From Rheum nobile (lineage: Eukaryota; Streptophyta; Magnoliopsida; Caryophyllales; Polygonaceae): a stretch of DNA of 64,000 bases. The stretch's first letter is position 1; every line of letters starts with the position of its first letter. Below the pieces are notes generated by a model. It did not search any database and was not told where the DNA came from. It saw nothing but the letters and a program-made list of their open reading frames with translations. The stretch is taken from NCBI GenBank assembly GCA_027886185.1, contig WOAB01000041.1, forward strand, positions 3,968,001-4,032,000. The letters run 5' to 3'. A program made the translations under genes and the position numbers. Shown here one piece after another: positions 46,879 to 57,370 of this stretch.

Positions 46879-47559
46879 TCAACCTCGTCCACCTACACCA
46901 GCTCCAAACGCCCCGGGCCCACCAAACCCAACACCTCCAGCGGGCCCTCCGCCTGTCCCCGTCCCACCTCCGAAGCCCATTCCTCCACCTGGAAGCCCAC
47001 CAAATCCCGGCAGCCCGCCGCCGCGAATCCCGCCCCCAGCACCGAACCCGCTCGACCCGCCGCCTATCGGCCCGCCGAAGGAAGTCCCGGTTCCGAACCC
47101 GAACCCTGCTCCAGGCATCGGAACAGCCGGTACTCCGGGACCACCTACCCCTCCCCCAAAACCCGCTCCCATACCGCCGCCCGGGGCGGCTCCTCCAACT
47201 GGTGCGCCGCCCACTCCTCCTCCATAACCGCCTCCGAATCCCGGAACGCCACCGGCCATACCTCCGGGTGCGCCACCGCCAAATCCGGCTCCACCTCCAT
47301 ACCCGCCGCCTGGAGCACCAAAGCCCGGCACTCCGGGTCCTCCAAACCCGCCGCCTGGAGCACCGCCGCCTCCATAACCGCCTTGTTGGCCGCCACCGCC
47401 CGGGCCATAGTCATTGGGCCGGAGAAAAGAGGCCTTCATATTATTCTCCCGGCCCATAACAAGCTTCCTGTTGTCACATAAACCGCCGTTAGTGCATGCG
47501 AAAATAGTGACAAGTAACAAAACCAAACTCATTGGAATGTTATTGCTTTTGTCTGCCAT
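46879..47559 (-). CDS. Glycine-rich secreted (cell-wall type) protein
   Basis: A single-exon frame of 226 residues from ATG 47559 to the stop at 46879. Residues 1-30 look like a signal peptide (hydrophobic core SLVLLLVTIFACT, then a likely cleavage before the basic NRKLVMGREN stretch). From about residue 52 the protein is almost wholly Gly-rich, with GGGFGGPG, GGGYGG and VPGFGG-type units, plus Pro, Ala and Val. Plant glycine-rich proteins of this kind are secreted and often become part of the cell wall; the exact role is unknown. The GC-rich coding stretch stands out against AT-rich flanks. Proline-rich frames on the opposite strand are mirror images of the Gly codons and are not genes. The start fits a TATA box about 95 bp upstream. 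Confidence 0.8.
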   Translation of the reverse strand: MADKSNNIPMSLVLLLVTIFACTNGGLCDNRKLVMGRENNMKASFLRPNDYGPGGGGQQGGYGGGGAPGGGFGGPGVPGFGAPGGGYGGGAGFGGGAPGGMAGGVPGFGGGYGGGVGGAPVGGAAPGGGMGAGFGGGVGGPGVPAVPMPGAGFGFGTGTSFGGPIGGGSSGFGAGGGIRGGGLPGFGGLPGGGMGFGGGTGTGGGPAGGVGFGGPGAFGAGVGGRG

Positions 47560-47650
47560 TTCTTTTGTGAAATACTTTGTTGTAGGATCGAGCTAGCTAG
47601 CTAGTTTTCTGTGGTGTTGGGTAATGAAGGAGTTGAAGAGATCGAATGAG

Positions 47651-47660
47651 TTTATATAGA
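47651..47660 (-). promoter_or_regulatory. TATA box of the glycine-rich protein gene
   Basis: On the minus strand TCTATATAAA lies about 92 bp upstream of the ATG at 47559, a usual distance allowing a 60-bp 5' UTR. CTAGCTAGCTAGCT lies in the likely UTR. Confidence 0.6.
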
Positions 47661-49505
47661 GAGAAGCTAGTACGTGCATGCGAAAACCGAGGTTGGGTTG
47701 GACTTATCATTTTAGGGTTGGATACAAAAATTGATACTGTACTATATTAAGTTGTATTCGGTGAATCGAATTAATGTCCGTATATGTACATTTTATTTTG
47801 TATACCCGTACATATATATTTGAGGGAATTAAGAAGAAAACCCCTAGATAGCGTTGACATTTGGAGGTGGTAATTAATTAAAAGCATATGCAAGGGGTTG
47901 AGAGAAGGGGGGTTAGATCGAATTAATGTCGCACGTAGAGGCCAGAACATTTAAGGAGGATGATATGACCTGTCTCGGCTGAGAAAGAACACGTACGTAC
48001 CCAATGGAGCTGCATGCAAAATATATACTCCATATGCATGCAGAGGCCAATTCAAACCTCTTCTTGCCATTGGCAGATATGACTTCAAAGTTTGAATGTC
48101 AAAATAAACGATATTTTAGATTGATAACCACCTCAATATAGCTAGCAATTATTAAGCTTTAGCTACTTGAATCACTCTTAATTACAAGATCGGTACATGC
48201 TAGCTTGTAGGAAATTAATTATGATGTAGCTTGTAGGACATTAAACTTACTAAGCTTTAGCTTATTAATTTTTAACTCGGACCAACTCAAATAATGTTTC
48301 GTTTATGATAAGCTTTAACCTAAATTGCCCTATTATATTTATTTAAGGGGAAAAAGAGCTAGCGCTTATCTAGAGTTAAAAAACGTGTGGTGTAAAGAAC
48401 AAGTGATATGAAAGAGAGCCACAAAAGAGAGGCAGAAAAGGTGGTAGAAAGAAATTTGTAGGTTGGTGCACTTGATATTGATCAACGTCAAAATAGATTC
48501 CGATTGGGGTAAAATTTTAAAGTGTTGTTTCTGCCATGCCATTAAGAGCTTCACATCTAACAATTGGATTATATTTGGTGCCTTCTAACTTAGGTTCCAC
48601 GATCTTCTCTTTGCTTTTCTTGTTGACATTCTCACCTCTTTACCGAAGGCTAATGTCATTGTATGTCAAGATTGGTGTCTTGATGATTGTGTATTCTTGT
48701 AGTGCTATCTAGAAAGGTTGTACCCACTTAAATTTTTTGCCGATAGTAGAAGTTTTGTACCGTTGAATGGTCCCATGGTTTTCCCCTTAGTTTTAGGGTT
48801 TCCATATAAATTTTAGTGTTCTGTGCTGCTCGTTATTTTTATTTCATGTCGACTGGTGATTTCGTATTGTTAATACACCTGCTATATTGTTAGTTGCTTA
48901 TCTGTCATGTCACTGTTTGTGAACAACCAAATTATTTATTTGTTTGTGATTGAGTTATTTACTTTATTCCGTATTTAATTTTATTTAATTATTCTGAACC
49001 ATCCCAACATAACTTAACAAGCAAGGCTCTTAATACTTAATGGGTGTTTTGCCATTATTATTGGGTATTTTTGGCTCTTTTTATACAAATTTTGTATGTT
49101 TATTGACAACAATTGAGATGAATTATTAAATAATTGTAAATTTTAAAAAGAATTTATGAAAATATAGAATAATCATTGTATTTCTTAATAAGTGTGTTAA
49201 ATTTTAAAATGACAATATTTTTTATATAGAAGGAATACTAGCTAAGCTAGTGTCTGTATGCACATTTTCAGATTTCCCCCCTTTTAAATTAGTTTTTCCG
49301 TTGCTAATAGTAATAAAAAAATACTTTTTTTATCACTTTTATAATTTCCTATAACACCTAAATTTTAAATTTCAAAAACTATTTATCTCAAAAAATATTT
49401 TTTAATCAAAAAAATCTTTATAAATATACTTACCAAACAAACCCTAAACTGATGGGTTATAGTATGTTGTGCATGGAGTCCTCCACAAGGTGGCTACTTC
49501 ACAAT
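47661..49505. other. Intergenic; no gene recognised
   Basis: Contains the upstream promoter of the glycine-rich gene (with several GCATGC and ACGTAC words) and then AT-rich DNA. Open frames at 48366-48563 have no domain. Confidence 0.35.
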
Positions 49506-49507
49506 TA

Positions 49508-49786
49508 TATACTCTCTCGCTCGTTCCGATATATTTACTTATTCTTATAGATTATAAATTTTATTATAAATATTATATATCTGTCTTTAATGTTTAGATA
49601 AAGTCTTTTAATTTTATTGATTATATTAAATGAAGAAAAAATTAAAAATAGATTATTTCAATTTTTTAATGTAAGAAAATAAACATTTAATCAGTAATAT
49701 TTTAGTACAATTTTAAACTTTCTTAATATATGAGTCCAAAACAAAAAGGACAAAAAAATCCGATCTAAGGGAGCATATAACTCAAA
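49508..49786. mobile_element. Stowaway-like MITE candidate
   Basis: The left end CTCTCTCGCTCGTTCCGATAT and the reversed right end GCTCCCTTAGATCGGAT are weakly complementary, near TA dinucleotides. The interior is very AT-rich. The termini recall Stowaway CTCCCTCCGT ends, but the match is imperfect. Confidence 0.35.
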
Positions 49787-50159
49787 TTAACTAAAATAAT
49801 TATATTTTTGGTCACAACTACATTGATTATCTAATTAGATTAAAGCACACTCAAATTAAACGAAAAGTTAGAAAATGGTATTTATTTTTACTTCCGTTGA
49901 GGCGTAGATCAGCCCAAGAAAAGTTGCAATAAAGTCATAATTATATAAGTCCTCATTTTCTTGACTCTCACATAAAATATGGTCAATGATAGACCATAGA
50001 GGGAAAAGATTCGAGTATCGAATGTTTAAATTAGGTCACTTAGTTTTTAGGGATCGACTTTAATTAGGATTTAAGGGTGTTGGTGATATATAGTATATAT
50101 ATGATCTTAGTTTAGGTTGTTCTAGGGTCTACTATTGTGCTTGATTTTACTATAATATA
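49787..50159. other. No gene seen
   Basis: AT-rich intergenic DNA. Confidence 0.35.
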
Positions 50160-50965
50160 TGTTAGGAAGTGAACTTTTGGAAACTCCAGTTCCTATCTAG
50201 TTCATTTTCTCAATTTTCCTAGTTTTGATAATGACAAACACTTTTGCTATTAATATTTCCATAAGTGTTGATGAATAGGGAACTCAGGAATTGGAAGTAC
50301 GAGACAGAGACCAAGATGACAGATTTGGGAACTGGCGTAAGGAACTGAAGGATGATGACGCTGAAAGAGCTTGGAACAAGAGATGAAGGGCGGCGGCGAT
50401 CTGATTAGGGTAGATCTTTACTTGGAGAGAGAAGTTAAAGATTATCCTGTTTCCATATTATCTTAGGGGTTAAAAGTATATCTTTTATGGAAACGAAAAA
50501 GTGTAAAATCATGGAAGATTATATTTGGTAACAAATGTTATCTTTTCGATTATTTTTTATTATTTTATTTGTGTAATTCAGTTGTTGGAGATTCGGTTCT
50601 TCTATTGCTTACGAAGTTAAAGATTATCATGTTTCCATATTATCTTAGGGGTTTTTGATTATTTTACATAAATAGAGTAATTAAACTCTCTCACAATTAC
50701 GCATTCACACACATTGCTTACGAAGAAGAAGAAAACATAGCTTAGTTCTTTGAAGAAGAACTGTAAGTCGTTTGCTTGTTTGTATGCTTGATGCCTTGAT
50801 TTGGTCGAACTAGGTAGAGAGTCCTTAGTGTGTCTAAGACTTTAATCTGTGTGTTCTATTCTAGTTGATTGTAATCGAAGCATTAATAAAAGAAGTAGAC
50901 TTTCAATTCTTCTTAAAAGAGAGGTAGTGAGTTTTATGCTGGATAACTAGTTGGTTATCAAAGGT
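50160..50965 (+). mobile_element. Possible LTR-retrotransposon remnant (Copia-like)
   Basis: Begins TGTTAGGAAGTGAAC. It contains an internal repeat GTTAAAGATTATC-TGTTTCC followed by ATATTATCTTAGGGGTT (50431 and 50617), AATAAAAG as a possible polyadenylation site near 50885, and then TTGGTTATCAAAGG resembling a degenerate primer site (about 50951-50964). The next bases include TATTGTTTATTTATTCCGCTGC, a phrase common after Copia primer sites. There is no partner LTR and no coding region. Confidence 0.35.
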
Positions 50966-51962
50966 TCTCATTTTAAGGAACTGAACTTGATTCTGTTATT
51001 GTTTATTTATTCCGCTGCTAAGGAATTGAACTCTCAATTTCCTTTAATTGCTAACACGTACGATCCTACATTATGTTATTTCTATCGTTTGTCTGCGTTT
51101 TGTATACTTGACTTGGCTATAGACTTCTTATATTTCTTCTTTACCTTTACTTTTTATGGGTCTCTTGGATTAAACAACCTCTCGACTTGGTCAAAAAAAT
51201 ACGTACATCTTAATTCTGCATATGCAGGACAAAAAAATACGTACATGTTAAGTAATGAATTGATTTGTGTGCATGTAATTAATAAAAGCTATGTTTGAAA
51301 ATTTGAATGAAAAGAAACATCCGAAGACAGACTAATTAATAGCCATGGATGGATTGGTTGGTTTATCATGATAAGATGGAAAAAAAACAGCTTGCAAAAC
51401 TTATTGATTGCTCATCGATTTATATTGTTGTACGTGTAGGATGGCCATGACATCAACCACATGCAATATGGAACTAGCACGGATCCTTTGTTCAAATTAA
51501 ATTCTCTTCAGTCAGCGACGAATTCATGAATACGTTTAATTGCTTGGTTGTATACATTTCTCGATCTCAGTGTTGGAAATAGCTAGGGTAAAATTTACGG
51601 GTACATACAAAAATAATATTTATGAAGTTAATTACTTGTAGAGTTCAAAATTTTATTTTGCAATTAACATCCATTATTCGCGATCATCATCATCCAACAT
51701 TTTTCTTTTCTTTTCTTTTTTGGTCTATAATCATGATGATCCAACATTATAAAGTGCATACATGTACAATGTACAGGTTTCAATCTTCATCCTGCTCACA
51801 TCAGGCCTACCATTTATTTTCCTCTGAAGAACATGAAAACGTACTAGCTAGTCAGCTGCAGGCCTGCAATTTGCGTGCGTACGTGCTCGATCGAGAGGGC
51901 TTCTCTGAGAAACGGTGACAAACCAAGATCAAGAAAATGCTAAAGCAAGCTTAGTTTTCCGG
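50966..51962. other. 3' flank of the Rab3GAP gene; no separate gene seen
   Basis: Contains the likely 3' UTR and terminator of the minus-strand Rab3GAP gene close to 51960, then AT-rich DNA with two open frames (50951-51298, 51622-51918) that lack domains. Confidence 0.3.
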
Positions 51963-54900
51963 TCAGTTTCTCCGCGCTTTAGGCGTTAATATTCTTGGGG
52001 ACTTGCTTTTGCCTCTAAACAAGAGGCTTAGCCTCTTGAATGGGCTTCTAGGGGTTCCGCTCTCTTCCCGCTGCTTAATCATCCTCGTGTATTCGTCTGG
52101 TTGGAGTACCATTGCCTCTACCGACTCATAAACCTGAATTACCGAATCTGCTTAATCACAAAATTACCCAAGATAGATACATGTCATCTAACTAAAAGGG
52201 GCATACAAATTGTTTCAGAAAAGGTACCTGGCAAAGATCACCAATTTTTTCAGTCCAACAATGACCTTCACATATTGCAACTACGTAGTCTTTGCATTCA
52301 AAAAACAGCCTAGAAACATCATCATTGTCCATGGAGAGATTAGCCTCCGCGAGTACAAATCCTACACCAAGCTGAAGGACAATTCGTAGTTGGTGTCACC
52401 ATCATAATTTACTAGATACATGGTCTAATAACCTCTTGGAAATCTTATCAAATATATCACAAATGACTCGAAAAATATTCAAATATAACCTAGCAAACTC
52501 AATTAATCTTTATTTACGTGCATCAGGAACATGTTAAAAGTCTAATGGAAGTCCTTAATCATGATCTCAAGTCTCAACAGTAGCACAAGTTGCAATAAAC
52601 CGTAAAATAGCGACTGCAAAAACTTACTAATGTGAGGAAAAGCTGTCCAAATAGATTGGAAGGACGAATCTCTTCAATGCCAGCCAGAATGCCTTCCCTA
52701 AACAAGTACCAACTTATATTAATTCCTCACAACCGAGATTATGTTCATCAAGAATGAAATAACACCCAGTGCTAGAGGCCTCCAATCTTACACAGCTAAA
52801 TCCTCATCAAAGAGAGGTGCTTGTCTCACAGAAGGCACTGCCTTTGATGTTTCCCACAGTTCAAGCCACAAGTTACCTATAAACCATACACTTGAAATTC
52901 ATACAGAGCATATAGAGATGATGTAAGATGAGGTATATGAAATTCATACAGAGCATTAGAACTCTTTGCCTTCACCTTGGACAAAAAAAACAGAACAATC
53001 ACTTGAGAGAGTGTTTGGTAGAAATGGGGTATCGGGTTGGGATGAGGAATCGGATTGAAAAGGTATGGGGTTGGGAATGATATATTTTAATTTGGTGTTT
53101 GTTTTGTAATAGGAATGAGAATTTAACTCATAAAGTCCCTCAATTTCTCAAACCCACTCAACCCTTGAAAATTTCAGAGGTTTGGGAAACCATACTTCAA
53201 GGGGTTGGGGAATGGGTATGATACCCAAAATCTTTCAAACAAACAACAAGTATGGGGTTAGAATTCCTCAACCCCAAACCCGATTCCCCATCCCCTCTTA
53301 CCAAACACCCCCTTAAATGGTTTAATAAGTACTTGTAGCTAGCAACCAAATTGAAGAGCATGGAAACTGACCCTCTTTCTGCATTCGACTACTTAATCGA
53401 CCTCTTGGAGTCTCTTCTTTTAGAACTTCATCTGCCTCGTCACTTGAATCGACTTCTGTCCAATCAGGAGGAGAGTGCCATCGTACAAAGTCTTCGAGTA
53501 TACATCCAGGATTTGCGGCCTTTATAAGAACAGTGAAAAGCTTAGTTAATCATGGCAAAATCAATCCTTTGAAAATTATCAAGCAAAAACACTAGCTAGA
53601 ATAGGAGAAGCATTGCGATATTTTTCTCTAGTTACCTTGAAAGCTTGCATGTCAGAGAGAAGTTGGGAGCATCCAGCACCAAGACTAAGGAGTATACGGG
53701 AAGTAGGAAAGTTAGCAACTATGATAAAATGATTGGTGAGGTAACCCTAAAACATGTCAGATTAAGGTTCCAGTATTTCAATGTTGGGAAGAAAAGTTTC
53801 AAATGACTAACCTTCCTGTTCGCAGTACAAACTCTTCATGTTCTCGAATAAGGTCTTCCGTAAGCAGGGGACCTTCCTACATATTTCAGGTCAAGATATA
53901 ATCAAATATATGATGAAATCTTAACAAACCGCATAAAAATGTTACATTAAGCAGACCTGTGTTAGGGGAGTATATACTGGCTCCCCAGTCTCCAACATTG
54001 ACAAATTGTCTGCAGGACGATATGCGCCTAAACGAAGACAAAGTTCACCGGTATTTAGTCTAGCATATGATGCAGGATTTGAAGGCCTGTCATCCTTGGG
54101 AACATCTGATCCATCCTCATGGCAACCGGCTTCACTCTCTAGAGATTCCAATAATTCGGTGTAGATTTCGTGACGCTTTTTTCGGGAAATACAACAATTG
54201 ATAACCTGAAGTTGTTGATATATAAGACAACAATTCAGATCTGGTATCCCATCTTTAGGAATGCCCGGTACATATTCATCTTCCAGCCATAGTCTTCTCA
54301 GCTGCACCATGTAAGAATTTCAAGTAATTTTTAAGCGAAATTAAGCAGCAATTTTGTGAAAGATATACAGTAGTAAGAGAGAGAAAGAACAGTAAAATGA
54401 CTTTCTCTATTGCATAATATCAATTAACAGCACATATACTAAGAAAAGGTAATAATAATCAGATATCACGCATGACTTCTCAGTGCAGTTTAGTCTAGGA
54501 AACATGTTAATCAGATGCACTCTACAATTACAATCAGAATCAAGATCCATGTAATATGGATATTTCCAGATAATAAAATTAAAGGACCTTCCTACATAGT
54601 AGATATCTCCATGTAATAAGGATATTTTCCACATAATTTAATCAAAGGAAGCCTTTAGCAAGTAGACTATAGAAAGCAGGGAAAAGAGAAAACTCACTCT
54701 AAGATAAAGTGGCGTAGTGAAAAAGAGTAAAAAAATGGCTGCAAATTATTATTTAGTTAGCAGAAAAGGAAGAAGAAAAAAAGTGACTTACTTCAGCAAC
54801 AAACTCACACCAGAACAATGCCATCTTATGCAATGTTTTGAAGCTTCCCATGATCTCAGCAAGTTTAGCAACAAGGCTTTCAGGTGGAGCACCATGGATG

Positions 54901-55660
54901 TCTCTTGATAACAACATTGAGGTGGATCGAGTCTCCATAAAACATCCAATTGTCCTATCCGGAGTAAGTACCTCTGCAAGTAATAATCTCGTAGAGTATT
55001 TAAATTCAAAATATGTCTATAAAAAGTATTTTACCCAAATAAAAACTAAGCACCTACCGTTATCAAGAATTGACTGGAAAAAAGAGAGGACTTGCTCATC
55101 TTGAAGGTCAGATAATAGTTCCCCTTTTGCGTGACTAGTAGACAACTTCAGTTTAGAATGTTTGGCTGGTGAAGAGCCTTTTGGAGAGGTGATCATATTC
55201 TTCATTGACTTATAATTCTTACTAGACCTAGAAAATAAATTGGAAGAATATCGACTAAAAATTGTACTGCAACACCAGAAAGCATTTGATTGAAATAGCT
55301 GCCATTTAATAAATTCATGGATACTTACTCGATAGCTACGGATAGTTGTCTCAACACAGATGCAGGAGGAATAATATCTCCATTTGCAACAGAACAGTCC
55401 ACTAATGAATTCTCTGAATGCTGAATAACAAAATCAAACACAAGTGAAAATATATCAAAAGATGGTCAATAAACAAAAACTCAATTGCAATATGTCTTAT
55501 TTGGCAAAGAAAATGTGAAATTTTAAGTCTATTCAGATCAGAGAAAGAAAAGCTGATGAGGAATGAGATTAAATAAAAGGAGTCAACAATTTCCTACCTC
55601 CAACTCAGTAGCAGTCTCATTGTACAAGAATATATTTTCATCATAGAACGGAAACGACAT
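51963..55660 (-). CDS. Rab3 GTPase-activating protein catalytic subunit, 12 exons
   Basis: Exons on the minus strand: 55660-55598, 55420-55329, 55227-55058, 54973-54792, 54301-53957, 53876-53812, 53684-53636, 53519-53372, 52876-52792, 52697-52628, 52371-52228, 52133-51963. All joins are GT-AG and in phase, giving 527 residues. Family signatures by position: LQVINCCISRKK near residue 200-211, GEPVYTPLTQEGPLLTEDL near 276-293, LLSDMQAFKAANPG then LEDFVRW near 312-336, LWETSKAVPSVRQAPLFDE near 378-396, and a basic tail (RSPFKRLSLLFRGKSKS, then KARRN). These match the Rab3GAP1 catalytic family, which with its partner acts as a GAP or GEF for Rab GTPases in membrane traffic and autophagy. The start at 55660 (MSFPFYDEN) lacks the longer N-terminus of known relatives; see the findings. 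The intron at 53371-52877 holds a MITE. Confidence 0.88.
53006..53312. mobile_element. MITE in a Rab3GAP intron
   Basis: The left end GAGAGTGTTTGGTAGAAATG and the reversed right end GGGGGTGTTTGGTAAGAGGG form long imperfect inverted repeats that continue inward (GGTATCGGGTTGGG / GGGGAATCGGGTTTGGGG). The flanks TTG and TTA are close to a 3-bp target duplication. Tourist-like; inserted between exons 8 and 9 and removed by splicing. Confidence 0.65.
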
Positions 55661-56643
55661 TTTTTAGGGTTTTAACTTTCTTAGCTTCTTCAGCACCTGC
55701 TCTTGCTCACCCTATATTCTCAAATCTCGTTTGTCATTCCTGCTTTGTCTCACATCTAATGGCGGTTGCTAGCAAAGCTTCTTTGTATCACTTTAAAGCC
55801 TGTGTGTTTTCATTTGAAACAGAATAGGCATAAAAGAGGTCAAAAAGGGGCAGAACCACCATGAATCAAGATAGAAAGGACAAAAAAGAAGAAAATAATA
55901 CATTCTTATACACTCTCAAACAAACATTTTAATTTATGACAGGAAAAATATCTGTAATCAATCATAAATAAGACATAAACATTACTACTCCATAACGAAG
56001 TTTTTTCTAATGGACAAGTGTGGTAAATCCATAATTTGAGATCATAATTCAGGTTCAATTGCCTAAAATTCTTTTTAACAGCCAAGTAGCATGCACTAAT
56101 TACATCTCACTTCCTTTCCTCCTACCCAAACAATCTCATTCTCAAATCAGCATATTTCCTCTTCTTCTGAATACCTCCATTTGAATTTCTCTCTATTCTT
56201 TTCATCGAATATAAAATACAAATCAAAATCAAAATTTGCACAAAGTCTATGCATTTTCCATGATAGGTATGTTTAAGTAACAATTCGTCACTCAGCTTCA
56301 ATTCAAGCAGCAAAGGAGTTATACAGGATTAGAAAACATTCTCATTTTTCAATTGTGATGCAATTGGCTGCTGGAGACAAAATTCACCTTCAATACACGA
56401 ACTCCGTGAGCCTGAGCTACCCAGATGATCCGCAGTAACCTTCTGCGAAATCCGTTCCACCTCCGAAGATCGAAATTGGAAGCTACCACCAACAGAAAAA
56501 AAAAGGAAAGAGAAAATCGGCAGCGTAAGGATTTCTGTGTTTGAATCAAGAGAATCTAGGTTGAATTAAACTTGAAAAGGGAGAAACAATTGACGGTTTT
56601 TGACTTTTTGTACCAAAATTAGGTTCCAAAGACATACGCACAC
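55661..56643 (-). other. Leader region between the first-exon candidate and the Rab3GAP start
   Basis: Includes a possible exon at about 56443-56395 (acceptor TTTCGCAG, KVTADHLGSSGSRSS, donor GAAG/GTGAAT) that joins in phase to the exon at 56766. The rest is intron-like or UTR-like. Just before MSFPFYDEN the minus strand reads GCTGAAGAAGCTAAGAAAGT, AAAACCC, TAAAAAATG. Confidence 0.35.
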
Positions 56644-56766
56644 CTGGATGGTGAGAGGAGAGATCGGTGGGGAAAACTCTCCGCAACCCTTGAGAGAATC
56701 AAGCGGCCCTCCATTGCCGCTAAGAAATCCCATCAATTTCCCGAAATGTTCGACGGATGCAGCCAT
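56644..56766 (-). CDS. Putative first exon, unrecognised N-terminus (MAASVEHFGKL...)
   Basis: ATG at 56766 followed by 41 codons to CAG/GTGTGC at 56644. The protein start (MAASVEHFGK, FLSGNGGPLDSL, PPISPLTIQ) has no match I recognise. It can join in phase to a block near 56443-56395, after which the frame reaches a stop if unspliced. It could be the first exon of the Rab3GAP locus (non-homologous leader), or a separate short gene whose remaining exons I cannot identify. A TATA-like ACTTTATACAA lies about 45 bp upstream. Confidence 0.45.
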
Positions 56767-56885
56767 TTGTCGTTGATGAATATGGGATAAAAGTAAGTTT
56801 ACACCGGTTGTATAAAGTATTTCTTACGCTTTTATTACGGAAATATTATGTATACTCCATTTTTTTTGTGGATACAATACAGTTT

Positions 56886-57071
56886 GAAACGTAGAAATCT
56901 TGCTTAAGTAAGATTTTTGCGTTTCAAGGCAAAATGTATCCGAAAAAAATGTTTTTGTATAAATTTGAAACGCATGTATTTTGCTTAAGTAAAATACCTG
57001 CGTTTCAATTTTTTATTTTTATTTTTAAACTGAAACGCAGGAATCCTGCTTAAGCAGGATTCCTGCGTTTC
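56886..57071. repeat. Three 40-bp palindromes, left arm of element 2
   Basis: Positions 56886-56925, 56967-57006 and 57032-57071, each of the form GAAACGCA-x-TGCTTAAGCA-x'-TGCGTTTC with a different middle word (AATCTT, TATTTT, GGAATCC). The third is a perfect 40-bp palindrome; the first two have a few mismatches. Confidence 0.8.
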
Positions 57072-57162
57072 AAAGATCTGAATTTTGAAAATATTACAGT
57101 TTTCAAACGCAAAAATCTTGCGTTTCACTAAAAAAAAAATTCCCAAAATTGCAATTTTTTCC

Positions 57163-57370
57163 ATAATCATGTAGAGAATTTCAATACGAGTCCGTACATA
57201 TAAAATTCGTCCAAAACGGACATCGTTTGCCCCTCCAAAAGCCCAAAAAATGAAGTCTTTCTACACTTTTTTTTACAATTTGGTGCCCAGCATATAGGGC
57301 ATTGTAGTGATTTTTTTTGGTATTTTCGGCATTTTTCTACTATAATTTTGTATAAGATTTTAATACGAGT
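57163..57370 (+). repeat. Conserved inner block (left copy, element 2)
   Basis: ATAATCATGTAGAGAATTTC, CGTCCAAAACGGACATCG, GCCCCTCCAAAAGCCC, ACAATTTGGTGCCC and CATTGTAGTGAT, matching element 1 despite wholly different outer palindromes. The inverted partner is at 59880-60085. Confidence 0.75.

Noticed and set aside
46865..47459. Long proline-rich and arginine-rich frames on the plus strand
   Set aside because: They are the exact complement of the glycine-rich coding sequence on the minus strand, whose frame has a signal peptide, a good ATG context and a TATA box.
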